Source: an uncultured Lachnospiraceae bacterium
GTDB taxonomy: Bacteria; Bacillota; Clostridia; Lachnospirales; Lachnospiraceae
Direction of reading: 5' to 3'
Length of the DNA: 64,000 nt
Assembly: GCA_910588865.1 (NCBI GenBank)
Contig: CAJUSJ010000001.1
Coordinates: forward strand, 59,001 to 123,000
Shown here: piece by piece, positions 50,713 through 58,548 of the stretch
How the letters are laid out: each line of letters begins with the position of its first letter
Position numbering within the stretch: position 1 is the stretch's first letter
Position numbers and translations under genes: made by a program
The notes under the pieces: model-generated
The model's database searches: none
What the model was told of the DNA's origin: nothing
What the model saw: the letters and a program-made list of their open reading frames with translations, nothing else

Positions 50713-51291
50713 TCAGACGTTTACGCCGTAGCTGTTGCAAAGCGCCTTAAGGCCGCCCTGGAAGCCGCTGCCAATGGCGTTAAACTTCCACTCGCCATTG
50801 TTGCGGTAGAGCTTGCCCACAGCAACCGCTGTTTCAATGGAGAAATCCTCCCCTAAGTCGTAGCGGATCAGTTCGGTGTTTGAGGTCTCGTCAACAATAC
50901 GGATATAAGCGTTGCTGACCTGACCAAAGTTCTGTTTGCGGGTCTCGGCCTCGTAAATGGTCACCGTAAAACCGATCTTGTCAATATTGGCGGGAACCGC
51001 GCTGAGATCCACCTTGATCTGCTCGTCGTCGCCATCGCCTTCGCCGGTCAGATTGTCGCCCATGTGCTCAACGCTGCCGGAGCTGTGCTTGAGATTGCCA
51101 TAGAAGATAAAGTCAGAGTCACTGGTAACCTTGCCGTCCGCGCCCAGCATGAACGCCGCCGCGTCGAGATCAAAATCAAATCCGCCGTCATACTGGTTCA
51201 CATCCCAGCCAAGACCCACAATAATTTTGCTTAAACCAGGATTTCCTTTCGTAAGGTCCACTTTCTGTCCTTTGACTAAACTAACTGCCAT
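50713..51291 (-). CDS. terD: TerD family calcium-binding stress protein (copy 1)
   Basis: A 192-residue TerD of canonical length. ATG 51291 is used, 8 bases after AGGAGG; a TTG six bases earlier is inside the spacing. Calcium motifs GGFDFDLDAAAFMLGADG and GDNLTGEGDGDDEQIKVDL are intact. It is the first TerD gene after the P-type ATPase, from which it is separated by a strong RNA hairpin region. Confidence 0.94.
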   Translation of the reverse strand: MAVSLVKGQKVDLTKGNPGLSKIIVGLGWDVNQYDGGFDFDLDAAAFMLGADGKVTSDSDFIFYGNLKHSSGSVEHMGDNLTGEGDGDDEQIKVDLSAVPANIDKIGFTVTIYEAETRKQNFGQVSNAYIRIVDETSNTELIRYDLGEDFSIETAVAVGKLYRNNGEWKFNAIGSGFQGGLKALCNSYGVNV

Positions 51292-51321
51292 GATCAATTC
51301 CTCCTAAAATTTATTATTTTG

Positions 51322-51374
51322 CAGCAAATTCCCGCTGCTGGGAATCGTAAAGATTTGCTGGCCCCGGGGCCAGC
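51322..51374 (-). promoter_or_regulatory. Structured intercistronic region between the P-ATPase and terD genes
   Basis: A perfect 18-bp palindrome GCTGGCCCCGGGGCCAGC (51357-51374) lies next to a nested stem in which CAGCAAAT (51322-51329) pairs with ATTTGCTG (51353-51360) around TTCCC/GGGAA. The stems overlap at GCTG, so they compete. No T run follows. It could slow polymerase, mark an RNA processing site or stabilise the terD part of the message. Confidence 0.5.
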
Positions 51375-51383
51375 CAGGCACTT

Positions 51384-53984
51384 CTATTTCCCTGACCCGC
51401 CCAGAATCGCTTTGCGGGCCATATCAATGGGTATCACAAGAAATGCCATTCCAATACAGATAAGCCACCCGGACGGGCTGAGGGCCTCTACACTCAAAAC
51501 ACTGCCGCCGAAAGTGACAAAAACAAACTGCAGGGCAAAGATGGAGAACATCACAAGGGGGAAGCTTTTGTTTCTGCTCATATTCTCAAACACATTCATG
51601 TGATTGGTTCTCGCGTTGAAGCCGTTGAAGGTAATGGCCATCATAAAGGTCGCGAATACCGCTGACTTTAAATATGTAATATCAACATTGCCGAAGAGCC
51701 TCCGGATGCCGGGAACAAAGAGGATTCCCAGACAGACAAAGGTGATATAAAGGGCGCTGATAATAATCTCAATAAGCATTTCCCTGCTGGCAATGTTCGC
51801 GGAACGGGGAACAGGCTTGTCCTTCATATACTCTTTCAGAGCCGGTTCGCTGCCGAACGCGATCGCGGCAAGGGTATCCATGGCCAAATTGACCAGCAGA
51901 AGCTGAACAACCGTCATAATAACATTCTCCCCAAGTAATGGACCGATGAAGCAGGTCAGCACAGCCGCCACATTAACGGTAAGCTGGAAGATCAGGAACT
52001 TACGGATGCTCTTAAACATGGTCCTGCCGTAAAGGATGGCCTTTTCGATGGATGAGAAATTGTCGTCAAGGATGGTGATGTCGCCGGCTTCCTTGGCGAC
52101 TTCCGTGCCGCTGCCCATGGCAAAGCCGACATCGGCTTTCTTTAACGCGGGAGAATCATTGACACCGTCGCCGGTCATACCGACAACAAGGTTCAGCTCC
52201 TGCGCGATTCTGACAAGACGGCTTTTATCCGTAGGCAGTGCCCGGGAAACAACCCGAAGGCGTGGGAGAATGGTCTTCAGCTCATCATCCGACATATCGG
52301 CCATTTCGGAAGAGGTCAGAGCCACATCCTCACTGCCCGTAAGCAGGCGGGCTTCTTTTGCGATAGCCACAGCGGTTTCCTTGCGGTCGCCGGTGACCAT
52401 GACAACCTGAATACCCGCCTCCCGAACCTCCCGGATCGCGTCAACCGCTTCCTTTCGGACATTATCTCTGATGCTGATCACACAAATCAGGGTAAGATTC
52501 TCGTCGTCTCTTTCACCGTCAACCTTCGCGACAGCTAAAAGCCTCATAGAACGTCCGGCCTGAGTGTCAATGTATTGGGTCAGGCGGTTTTTCTCATCCA
52601 AATCCCGGATCTGACCGTTTTCATCTAGGTAATGGGAACACCTTTCGATGATCTTCTCAGGAGCGCCCTTGATGTATGTTACGCTTCTCCCCTCCTGGTT
52701 GAGAGTGACGCTGGAGCTCTTTTTGTTGGAGTCAAACGCGTTAAAATTTTTAACAGCTTCACGGCTCAGAGAACGGACAGCGTCTTGGGCGGTCAGAAAA
52801 GACATCAGAGCCCGGTCAGTGCTGTTGCCGCCAATGATGCTGCCGTTGCTGACCATGGCGCTGTTGTTAATACCGATGCCGGTAATAACATCTGCCGCCA
52901 AAGAGGAAGGGATGCTTTTCAGGTCGTTAAATACCGCGACATTGCCGGTTGCCATCTCAACAACGGAAAGACGGCCTTCTGTGATGGTGCCCGTCTTGTC
53001 GCTGAACAGGATGCTCAGGCTGCCCGCGGTTTCAAGACCATTGATCTTTCTTACAAGAACATTATCCTTTGCCATATTCAGGCTCTGAAATGACAGCAGG
53101 ATGGAGGTAAGCATCGGCAGTCCCTCGGGAACCGCGCAGACAATGATGGTAACCGCGACAGTAACCGCGTCCATAACCAGGCGGATCCATTCATAGACGC
53201 CAGTGGGAATATTGCCGGAAAGCAGGGTCTTGGCAAGAACGCCCACCACAATACAAACCGCGCCAATGTAGCCAAAGGTGGAGATCTGTTCTGCCAGTTT
53301 GCCCAGCTTGACCTGCAGAGGTGTTTCCCGGGTCTCTTCCTGAACTTCCAGAGCAAGTTCACCAAACAGCGTCTTGTCTCCCACGACCTTGGTTTTCATA
53401 TAAGCTTCGCCGCCGCAGACAACGGTTCCCCGGTACACATAGTACTTATTCAGAAGATCCTTTGTGTCATAGGTTTCACCGTGGGGCATTGTAAGCTTTT
53501 CCGCTTCTTCTGTCTCACCGTTTAAGGCAGCCTGGTCCACCTTCACAGCTCCGTCAGCGATTTCCCCGTCAGCGGGAATCTTGTCGCCGGCCTGAAGGAA
53601 AATGATGTCGCCCACAACAACTTCACTGACATGGATCTCTTTCAGCTTTCCGTCCCGGATGACTTTGGCCATTTCCTTGGCCTCTTCTTCGGCTTTTAAA
53701 GCGGAAGCTTTGCCTTCCTGCTTGTTTTCGCTGAAAGAGGCCACGCCGTTCGCGATAAGGATCGCGACTAAAATACCCGCGGGCTCAAACCATTCCGCCT
53801 GGTGGAGGAAAAACAGAAAAACCTGAACCACCAAAGCCACCAGCAGAATCATGATCATGGGATCTTTGAAACCTTCAAGAATCTTCTTCCATAATGGGTC
53901 AGGCGGAATCTGGGTAAGACTATTGGAACCATGCTGTTCGCGGCTCTCTTCAACCTCTCGGGCAGTTAAACCAGTTAGCTTCAT
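51384..53984 (-). CDS. Calcium-transporting P-type ATPase
   Basis: An 866-residue P2-type ATPase. It has the phosphorylation motif FSDKTGTITEG, the ATP-site KGAPEKIIERC, the hinge TGDGVNDSPALKKADVGFAMG, the ion-site PEGLP in TM4, and NLAMDTLAAIAFGSEP in TM6, as in SERCA/PMCA-type pumps. Ten helices are expected. It should export calcium (possibly manganese) and fits a system whose TerD proteins bind calcium. It may take the place of the membrane protein TerC, which is absent. AAAGGAATACACATTT precedes ATG 53984. Confidence 0.92.
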   Translation of the reverse strand: MKLTGLTAREVEESREQHGSNSLTQIPPDPLWKKILEGFKDPMIMILLVALVVQVFLFFLHQAEWFEPAGILVAILIANGVASFSENKQEGKASALKAEEEAKEMAKVIRDGKLKEIHVSEVVVGDIIFLQAGDKIPADGEIADGAVKVDQAALNGETEEAEKLTMPHGETYDTKDLLNKYYVYRGTVVCGGEAYMKTKVVGDKTLFGELALEVQEETRETPLQVKLGKLAEQISTFGYIGAVCIVVGVLAKTLLSGNIPTGVYEWIRLVMDAVTVAVTIIVCAVPEGLPMLTSILLSFQSLNMAKDNVLVRKINGLETAGSLSILFSDKTGTITEGRLSVVEMATGNVAVFNDLKSIPSSLAADVITGIGINNSAMVSNGSIIGGNSTDRALMSFLTAQDAVRSLSREAVKNFNAFDSNKKSSSVTLNQEGRSVTYIKGAPEKIIERCSHYLDENGQIRDLDEKNRLTQYIDTQAGRSMRLLAVAKVDGERDDENLTLICVISIRDNVRKEAVDAIREVREAGIQVVMVTGDRKETAVAIAKEARLLTGSEDVALTSSEMADMSDDELKTILPRLRVVSRALPTDKSRLVRIAQELNLVVGMTGDGVNDSPALKKADVGFAMGSGTEVAKEAGDITILDDNFSSIEKAILYGRTMFKSIRKFLIFQLTVNVAAVLTCFIGPLLGENVIMTVVQLLLVNLAMDTLAAIAFGSEPALKEYMKDKPVPRSANIASREMLIEIIISALYITFVCLGILFVPGIRRLFGNVDITYLKSAVFATFMMAITFNGFNARTNHMNVFENMSRNKSFPLVMFSIFALQFVFVTFGGSVLSVEALSPSGWLICIGMAFLVIPIDMARKAILGGSGK

Positions 53985-54040
53985 AAATGTGTATTCCTTT
54001 CAAAAAATATTTTGTAGTTCAAAGATGTCATTCCGCTCCC

Positions 54041-55528
54041 TTATCCGCCGCAAGAAACTTCAGCCAAAAGTCCCTTGTCATCGCTGGACATACGAAATAC
54101 CGCGCCGTCTTTCAGCAGTACAGCTTGTCCTGTTGGGACAAGGCTGCCGCCAGGTGATGTCATGCCTTGAATGTTATGGTTTACAAGCAGCCACTGCCCT
54201 TGATATCTGCAGACATATGCCATCATGCTTCTGTCCGCCTTTTCATCCGGGAAAGTATTTGCCAGCACATGCCACTTGAACAGGGGCATATTGTGATAGA
54301 GAACAACCTCTTCCGCGGGAACCCACTGACCGGGTCTGCCTCTAAGCGGGCTCTTGAGATGAAGCCGGAGGAGATTATCCTGTTTCACTCTTGTACCGCA
54401 GAAAGGGCAGACTGGGTTTTGGGGATCATGGAGCACAAACCATTGTGCCGCGCAATTAAAGTTTTCACAAGGGTGCAGCAGATCCCATGTTTTAACCAGA
54501 GCTTTTTCCCATTCCATTGCCGTGGGGCGGTTATCGGGATTATGTAATCCGTCAACAAACGCCCGGAGGAACAAAGCCTCCAAGGCCGGTCCCAAATCTT
54601 TTATGGTCACATTCAGCTCCTGAGGACGATTGCTGTGGTCATTTGGGTTTTCAATAAACAGCGCTTTGGGCCCCATGCTCAGATAATCATCCATATTCGG
54701 GTCATCGGAATATGTTTTTGGGCCGGTTAAGGGATGCCGCAGGAGCAAGTATTCATAAATGAGAACTGCCAGGGCATGTAAATCCGTATAAGTACACGGA
54801 AGTTTTCTGTCAGGATCCCTGAAAGGCAGCTCCATGGTCTCTAAAACCTCCGGAGCGATATATCCGCCAGTGCCTATGACCTCCGGAGGATAAACGCCTG
54901 GAACAACCAGGGAATCAATGTCAATGACAACACAGCCTCCGGTTGTGGGATCCACCAGCACATTGTTGCAGGATAAATCGGAATGGGCCAAACCGGCCTG
55001 ATGCATTCTCCGGATTGAACGGGCCAGGGAGATGGACATTTGAACCATGGCCCGGAAGTCCCCAAGCTCCTGCTCCTTGATGAATCTTCTGAGTCTGGGG
55101 GATGTGAACCATTTGCTTTTTTTATCTTTGCCCTTTAACTCTGAACTCAGTTCAGGTATCACGGAAACATTTTCAGAGAAAAAATAGTTGGGCGGATACG
55201 CGGGGCATACAATGCCGAATTCAGGCTCCGTTATGATCGCGGTCGGCCAGCAGAACCTGGCGGCAAAGTACTTTGCCATGGAATCATTATTGCCCCTTGC
55301 TCCTCCGGCTTGTTCAGAAAGCGTGGGATTGTATTTGCCGATAATGGCTTCAATCCGCTTTCTGACATTTGGATCCTTCGCGACCTTTGGGGAGTTGAAG
55401 AACTGTACAACATAAGATTGATCAGGCGCGAAATAGGTGTATTTCATACCGCCGCGGGGAGGGTTCTCTTTGATCACATAGGGAACCCTGCTCCCGTCCG
55501 CTAATGTGGCTTCCGCTATCTGCCCCAC
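54041..55528 (-). CDS. Ser/Thr protein kinase of the TerY-P triad, with zinc ribbon
   Basis: A 495-residue protein, GTG start after AGGAGG. The kinase fold has an intact catalytic loop HSDLSCNN (182-189) and DID (203-205) in place of DFG, as in lipopolysaccharide-kinase-like and TerY-associated kinases. A C-terminal zinc ribbon (CENFNC, then CPFCG) and a beta-rich tail (WLLVNHNIQG, LVPTGQAVLLKDGAVF) follow. It should phosphorylate partners that the PP2C encoded next to it reverses. It is the active counterpart of the protein at 6393-7793. Confidence 0.87.
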   Translation of the reverse strand: MGQIAEATLADGSRVPYVIKENPPRGGMKYTYFAPDQSYVVQFFNSPKVAKDPNVRKRIEAIIGKYNPTLSEQAGGARGNNDSMAKYFAARFCWPTAIITEPEFGIVCPAYPPNYFFSENVSVIPELSSELKGKDKKSKWFTSPRLRRFIKEQELGDFRAMVQMSISLARSIRRMHQAGLAHSDLSCNNVLVDPTTGGCVVIDIDSLVVPGVYPPEVIGTGGYIAPEVLETMELPFRDPDRKLPCTYTDLHALAVLIYEYLLLRHPLTGPKTYSDDPNMDDYLSMGPKALFIENPNDHSNRPQELNVTIKDLGPALEALFLRAFVDGLHNPDNRPTAMEWEKALVKTWDLLHPCENFNCAAQWFVLHDPQNPVCPFCGTRVKQDNLLRLHLKSPLRGRPGQWVPAEEVVLYHNMPLFKWHVLANTFPDEKADRSMMAYVCRYQGQWLLVNHNIQGMTSPGGSLVPTGQAVLLKDGAVFRMSSDDKGLLAEVSCGG

Positions 55529-55539
55529 TGTCGCACCTC

Positions 55540-56880
55540 CTAAATAGTTATAACAACCAGTGTGCGGTCGTCGAATGAGCCCCGTTCAACATAGTTATCC
55601 AGCCACTTCTTCAGTTTTTCGCCGGGGTCGGTTGTTTTTTCTGTTTCTTCAAGTTCGAGCCGGACTAAATCCAGTATGGAGGGGTCTTTCCAAAGATCCT
55701 TCAGCGTCAGCCCTGTAGACTTCATGATACGGTTTGTATACTGGACAGGGATCTTGACACTTTGGTCATTTACCCACGGGTATACAAGGGGATCGGGTAT
55801 ATGTTTAAACAGTTTCAGCTGGGCCTGCGTAAGGGCGGCCGCGGAAATCCCATGGGACTGTTTTTCAAGGACCCCGTTAATCATTAAGTCAAAATACAGG
55901 CGGAGAGTCTCGGTTTCACTGGGGAAATAGTCGTCTGCCACACCATCGCTCATGACCATGACAATATCCGCGGCTGTTCTTGAAATCTTGGTCCGGTGCC
56001 GCAGCGCTTCCATATTCCCCATCTGTGGGGAAGTAAGAAATTCGGTTTCCCCGGAAAAGTCGCCGCTGTCAGGTACACCCATAAGCTTTACGGAGCTTGC
56101 GAATTCCCCTTTCGTATCCAGGATCGCGATCATGCCGTCACCGATCTGACAGGAAATCACCAGATGCTCTTTTGGAATTTCCTTGATCGGAATCATGACC
56201 GCGATCAGCAAGGTACTGGACAAATCTTTGAATTGGAGGCCCCGCCCCAAAACCTTTTCATATTCGGGGTTGATCTTTCTGGAATAAAACGCGGCTTCTA
56301 CCGCCTCCCGGGCTTTTATTATGGATTGCTGGACAGCGCTGACAAGAATACCGCAGGCTTCCATGCACTTGGTGTCAGTAAGGGAAAGCCCTAAGTTTTC
56401 TCTCAGTTCAGGCTTGTCAGCAAACAATTTTTCAAAGGAACTGACCAAATATCCAATGGAGGCTTTACAGGCTTCCCTGGCCCCGACCCGGGAAAACCTT
56501 TTGGAACCAGCTCCATCGGATACAGCTGCCAATGTAATATGCTCATAATTCGCGACCTCGTACCAGTCGTCGCAGTTGGTACCCTCATGCTTGTGCTTCT
56601 TTCCTCTGACACGCGCGGCAATGACCTTGCTTCCCGGCAGGGTCGCGGTTGTGCTCATATACTCAGGAGCCGGTTCCGGTTCATCCGCGGGGATAGGCAG
56701 GTACTTCCAGAGGGAGGCTGTATGGCTGGTAACTTCTTCGTTGCTGAGAGCCGCCTTAGGTTTTTCAAACGGACCGCCGGTTTCAGGAACAGCCTGGGTT
56801 TCCGGGGGTTCTTTGGCTTTTTCCGCTGTTACACCATTTTCCGCGGGGGTGCTGGTGATGCTTTCCGTGAATTCAGACAT
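55540..56880 (-). CDS. PP2C-family protein phosphatase of the TerY-P triad
   Basis: A 446-residue protein with a disordered N-terminus of about 80 residues rich in Pro and Glu, then a PP2C domain. All metal motifs are intact: NCDDWYE (102-108), AVSDGAGS (119-126), VMSDGVADDY and the final FDDRTLVV. It is therefore expected to be active on Ser/Thr phosphates. It lies between the kinase (11 bases downstream) and TerY (31 bases upstream) in the canonical triad order. Confidence 0.9.
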   Translation of the reverse strand: MSEFTESITSTPAENGVTAEKAKEPPETQAVPETGGPFEKPKAALSNEEVTSHTASLWKYLPIPADEPEPAPEYMSTTATLPGSKVIAARVRGKKHKHEGTNCDDWYEVANYEHITLAAVSDGAGSKRFSRVGAREACKASIGYLVSSFEKLFADKPELRENLGLSLTDTKCMEACGILVSAVQQSIIKAREAVEAAFYSRKINPEYEKVLGRGLQFKDLSSTLLIAVMIPIKEIPKEHLVISCQIGDGMIAILDTKGEFASSVKLMGVPDSGDFSGETEFLTSPQMGNMEALRHRTKISRTAADIVMVMSDGVADDYFPSETETLRLYFDLMINGVLEKQSHGISAAALTQAQLKLFKHIPDPLVYPWVNDQSVKIPVQYTNRIMKSTGLTLKDLWKDPSILDLVRLELEETEKTTDPGEKLKKWLDNYVERGSFDDRTLVVITI

Positions 56881-56911
56881 AGGATGTCCTCCTTGTGATG
56901 TCCTGCCTTAA

Positions 56912-57559
56912 TCAGGGAACCACGATAAATCCCTGAGGTGGGGGAGGCAATTGGATGGCGCGGCCCGGCTTTGCGTCAAGACTCTGGGAGGACATCTTGA
57001 TGGAACCAGATACCCACGCGAAGAACTGTGCCATATCGCCGGCAGAGAGCGTATTCATCATCAAAACGCTTTCGGTGATCTGCTTTAAGTATGAGGTATC
57101 CGCGTTGGAACCAGCGGCGCAGGCAATAATATTAGCGGCCTTTAGAGACTTGATCTTCTCAGCGGCCTGGTTGAAAGCTTCGATATCCGTGGGAGAGCCA
57201 TCGGTCAGGATAAATACCAGGGGACGCCAGTCGCCTTTTTGGGTTTCCGTGGTTCTGCGTACCTCGTTATTGACACAGTCTATGAGGACATTTAACGCCC
57301 CGCCAAGGGCAGTCGCTCCACCAGCGGAGATCTCAGGCTCTTTGAACTGTATAAGCTCTGTAAGAGGAGTGATTTGCCGGGCGGAGCTGTCAAATGTAAT
57401 AACGGACAGATATGCCGTCTCCAGGGCCTGGGGGTCGCTCCGCAGTTCAGAAAGAAGGGCCTTGACGCCCTGCCTAACCGCTTCAATGGGCTCTCCCATC
57501 ATGGAACCGGAACAGTCAAGCAGCAAATAGACTGGTAATCTGCGTATAAAATCTGCCAT
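56912..57559 (-). CDS. terY: TerY-type VWA protein
   Basis: A 215-residue, purely cytoplasmic VWA protein starting at ATG 57559 after AAAGGAGATTTTATC. The MIDAS is complete: DCSGSM (15-20), the Thr in GGATALGGALN and the Asp in LTDGSPTD. TerY links the kinase/phosphatase pair to TerD proteins in the proposed Ter signalling complex. In contrast to the VWA protein at 790-2874 it has no signal peptide or membrane helix. Confidence 0.92.
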   Translation of the reverse strand: MADFIRRLPVYLLLDCSGSMMGEPIEAVRQGVKALLSELRSDPQALETAYLSVITFDSSARQITPLTELIQFKEPEISAGGATALGGALNVLIDCVNNEVRRTTETQKGDWRPLVFILTDGSPTDIEAFNQAAEKIKSLKAANIIACAAGSNADTSYLKQITESVLMMNTLSAGDMAQFFAWVSGSIKMSSQSLDAKPGRAIQLPPPPQGFIVVP

Positions 57560-57612
57560 GATAAAATCTCCTTTGTGATTCGTAAAATATGTAAGGATAC
57601 CTGTGAGAGATC

Positions 57613-58017
57613 TCACTCTTTCTCCGCGTTGAGTCCGGAATTCAGAGAACTTATAATCTTGAAATCCGTGTTGAATTCGTTGGTCAGTGAATCGCTGATG
57701 GGAACAACAATATCAGGAGGCACCTGATCGTCTTTCATCTGCAGAGCGCCGATAAGTCTGGGTGTATAGATCTTTGAGGCAACCAGATACTCTTTGGAAT
57801 TCGCGTTCATGGAAAAGACCATAACAAAGTTGACAAACTGTGCCCATCTCATAACGAAAGCGTTGTTTTCAATTCTGGATATCCGTTCTTTCGATATTCC
57901 GCTTAAGCCCGCAAGATCATCCTGCGTAAGCCCGGCAATTGCCCGAAGGCGTTTCATATGAGTTCCAAGCCGGATACAGTATTGCTTCTTTTCCTCCTCG
58001 GTAAGCCTTATAAGCAC
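57613..58017 (-). CDS. XRE-family helix-turn-helix regulator leading the Ter operon
   Basis: A 134-residue protein starting with GTG 58017 after AGGAGGAGATTGACAA. The N-terminal helix-turn-helix (LRAIAGLTQDDLAGLSGISK and ERISRIEN) is clear. The C-terminal half, possibly a dimer or sensor part, has no recognised family. It is the first gene of the Ter operon and the natural candidate to bind the TGACA boxes over the promoter (58206-58280), giving autoregulation. Confidence 0.88.
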   Translation of the reverse strand: MLIRLTEEEKKQYCIRLGTHMKRLRAIAGLTQDDLAGLSGISKERISRIENNAFVMRWAQFVNFVMVFSMNANSKEYLVASKIYTPRLIGALQMKDDQVPPDIVVPISDSLTNEFNTDFKIISSLNSGLNAEKE

Positions 58018-58205
58018 TTGTCAATCTCCTCCTAAATAAATAATAGTATGGCACCCGCCGCTTTGAGTCACCTGTCAGGCCGCGAAAAGGCGTGAGAGAA
58101 ATGCTTTGGGTGTGCCGTTGGAACAAATTCCAATATTTTTTCATCTGTAAATAACTAATTCCCATCTACCAACCTCCCTGATTCTATGTTAAGAAATGGA
58201 TAACT

Positions 58206-58280
58206 TGTCAAAATGACATGTTTTTATCAAATTATGACAATATTATACTTTAAATGACATAAAAAATCAAGTGTTTGACA
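58206..58280 (-). promoter_or_regulatory. Ter operon promoter covered by phased TGACA boxes
   Basis: On the minus strand TTGATT (58265-58270) and perfect TATAAT (58242-58247) are 17 bp apart. Four TGACA boxes (plus strand, starting 58214, 58235, 58255 and 58276) are spaced 21, 20 and 21 bp, two helical turns, so all face the same side. They fall upstream of -35, in the spacer, at the start point and near +20. One forms a palindrome TGTCA-AAA-TGACA (58206-58218). The remaining leader to 58017 is about 215 nt with one possible small reading frame (58165 to 57917). Confidence 0.8.
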
Positions 58281-58287
58281 TGTATTT

Positions 58288-58319
58288 CAAAAAAAGACAC
58301 CTTCCTATTGAAGGTGCCT
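58288..58319 (-). terminator. Terminator after the small membrane protein gene
   Basis: GGCACCTTC pairs with GAAGGTGTC (58296-58319, one wobble, 5-base loop), followed by seven or more Ts on the minus strand. It insulates the Ter promoter, which begins about 10 bases further on. Confidence 0.88.
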
Positions 58320-58335
58320 CATGGGTGTGATGTTG

Positions 58336-58476
58336 TTATATCAAGAAAATCAACCCGATCAAAAAGAATGTACCGGTTAATATTGTAATGTAGTGTTTTT
58401 GCCATTTACCTGAAGTGAGGTGAAAAAGAACCGCTATCACGCCGCTCATTATCAAATAACGAACAATAAAATCCAT
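58336..58476 (-). CDS. 46-residue membrane protein
   Basis: A short gene starting at ATG 58476, with GAGAGGTG six bases before it. The product has two hydrophobic stretches, MDFIVRYLIMSGVIAVLFHL and ITILTGTFFLIGLIFLI, separated by the basic turn TSGKWQKHY, so it is a likely helical hairpin. It is followed at once by a strong terminator, which supports a real gene. No known family is recognised. Confidence 0.65.
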   Translation of the reverse strand: MDFIVRYLIMSGVIAVLFHLTSGKWQKHYITILTGTFFLIGLIFLI

Positions 58477-58548
58477 TAGTCACACCTCTCTAATCCCGCA
58501 ATGTTATTCTATGGGGATTTCTGAAAAAGGTGACTTCACGCGGCACAT

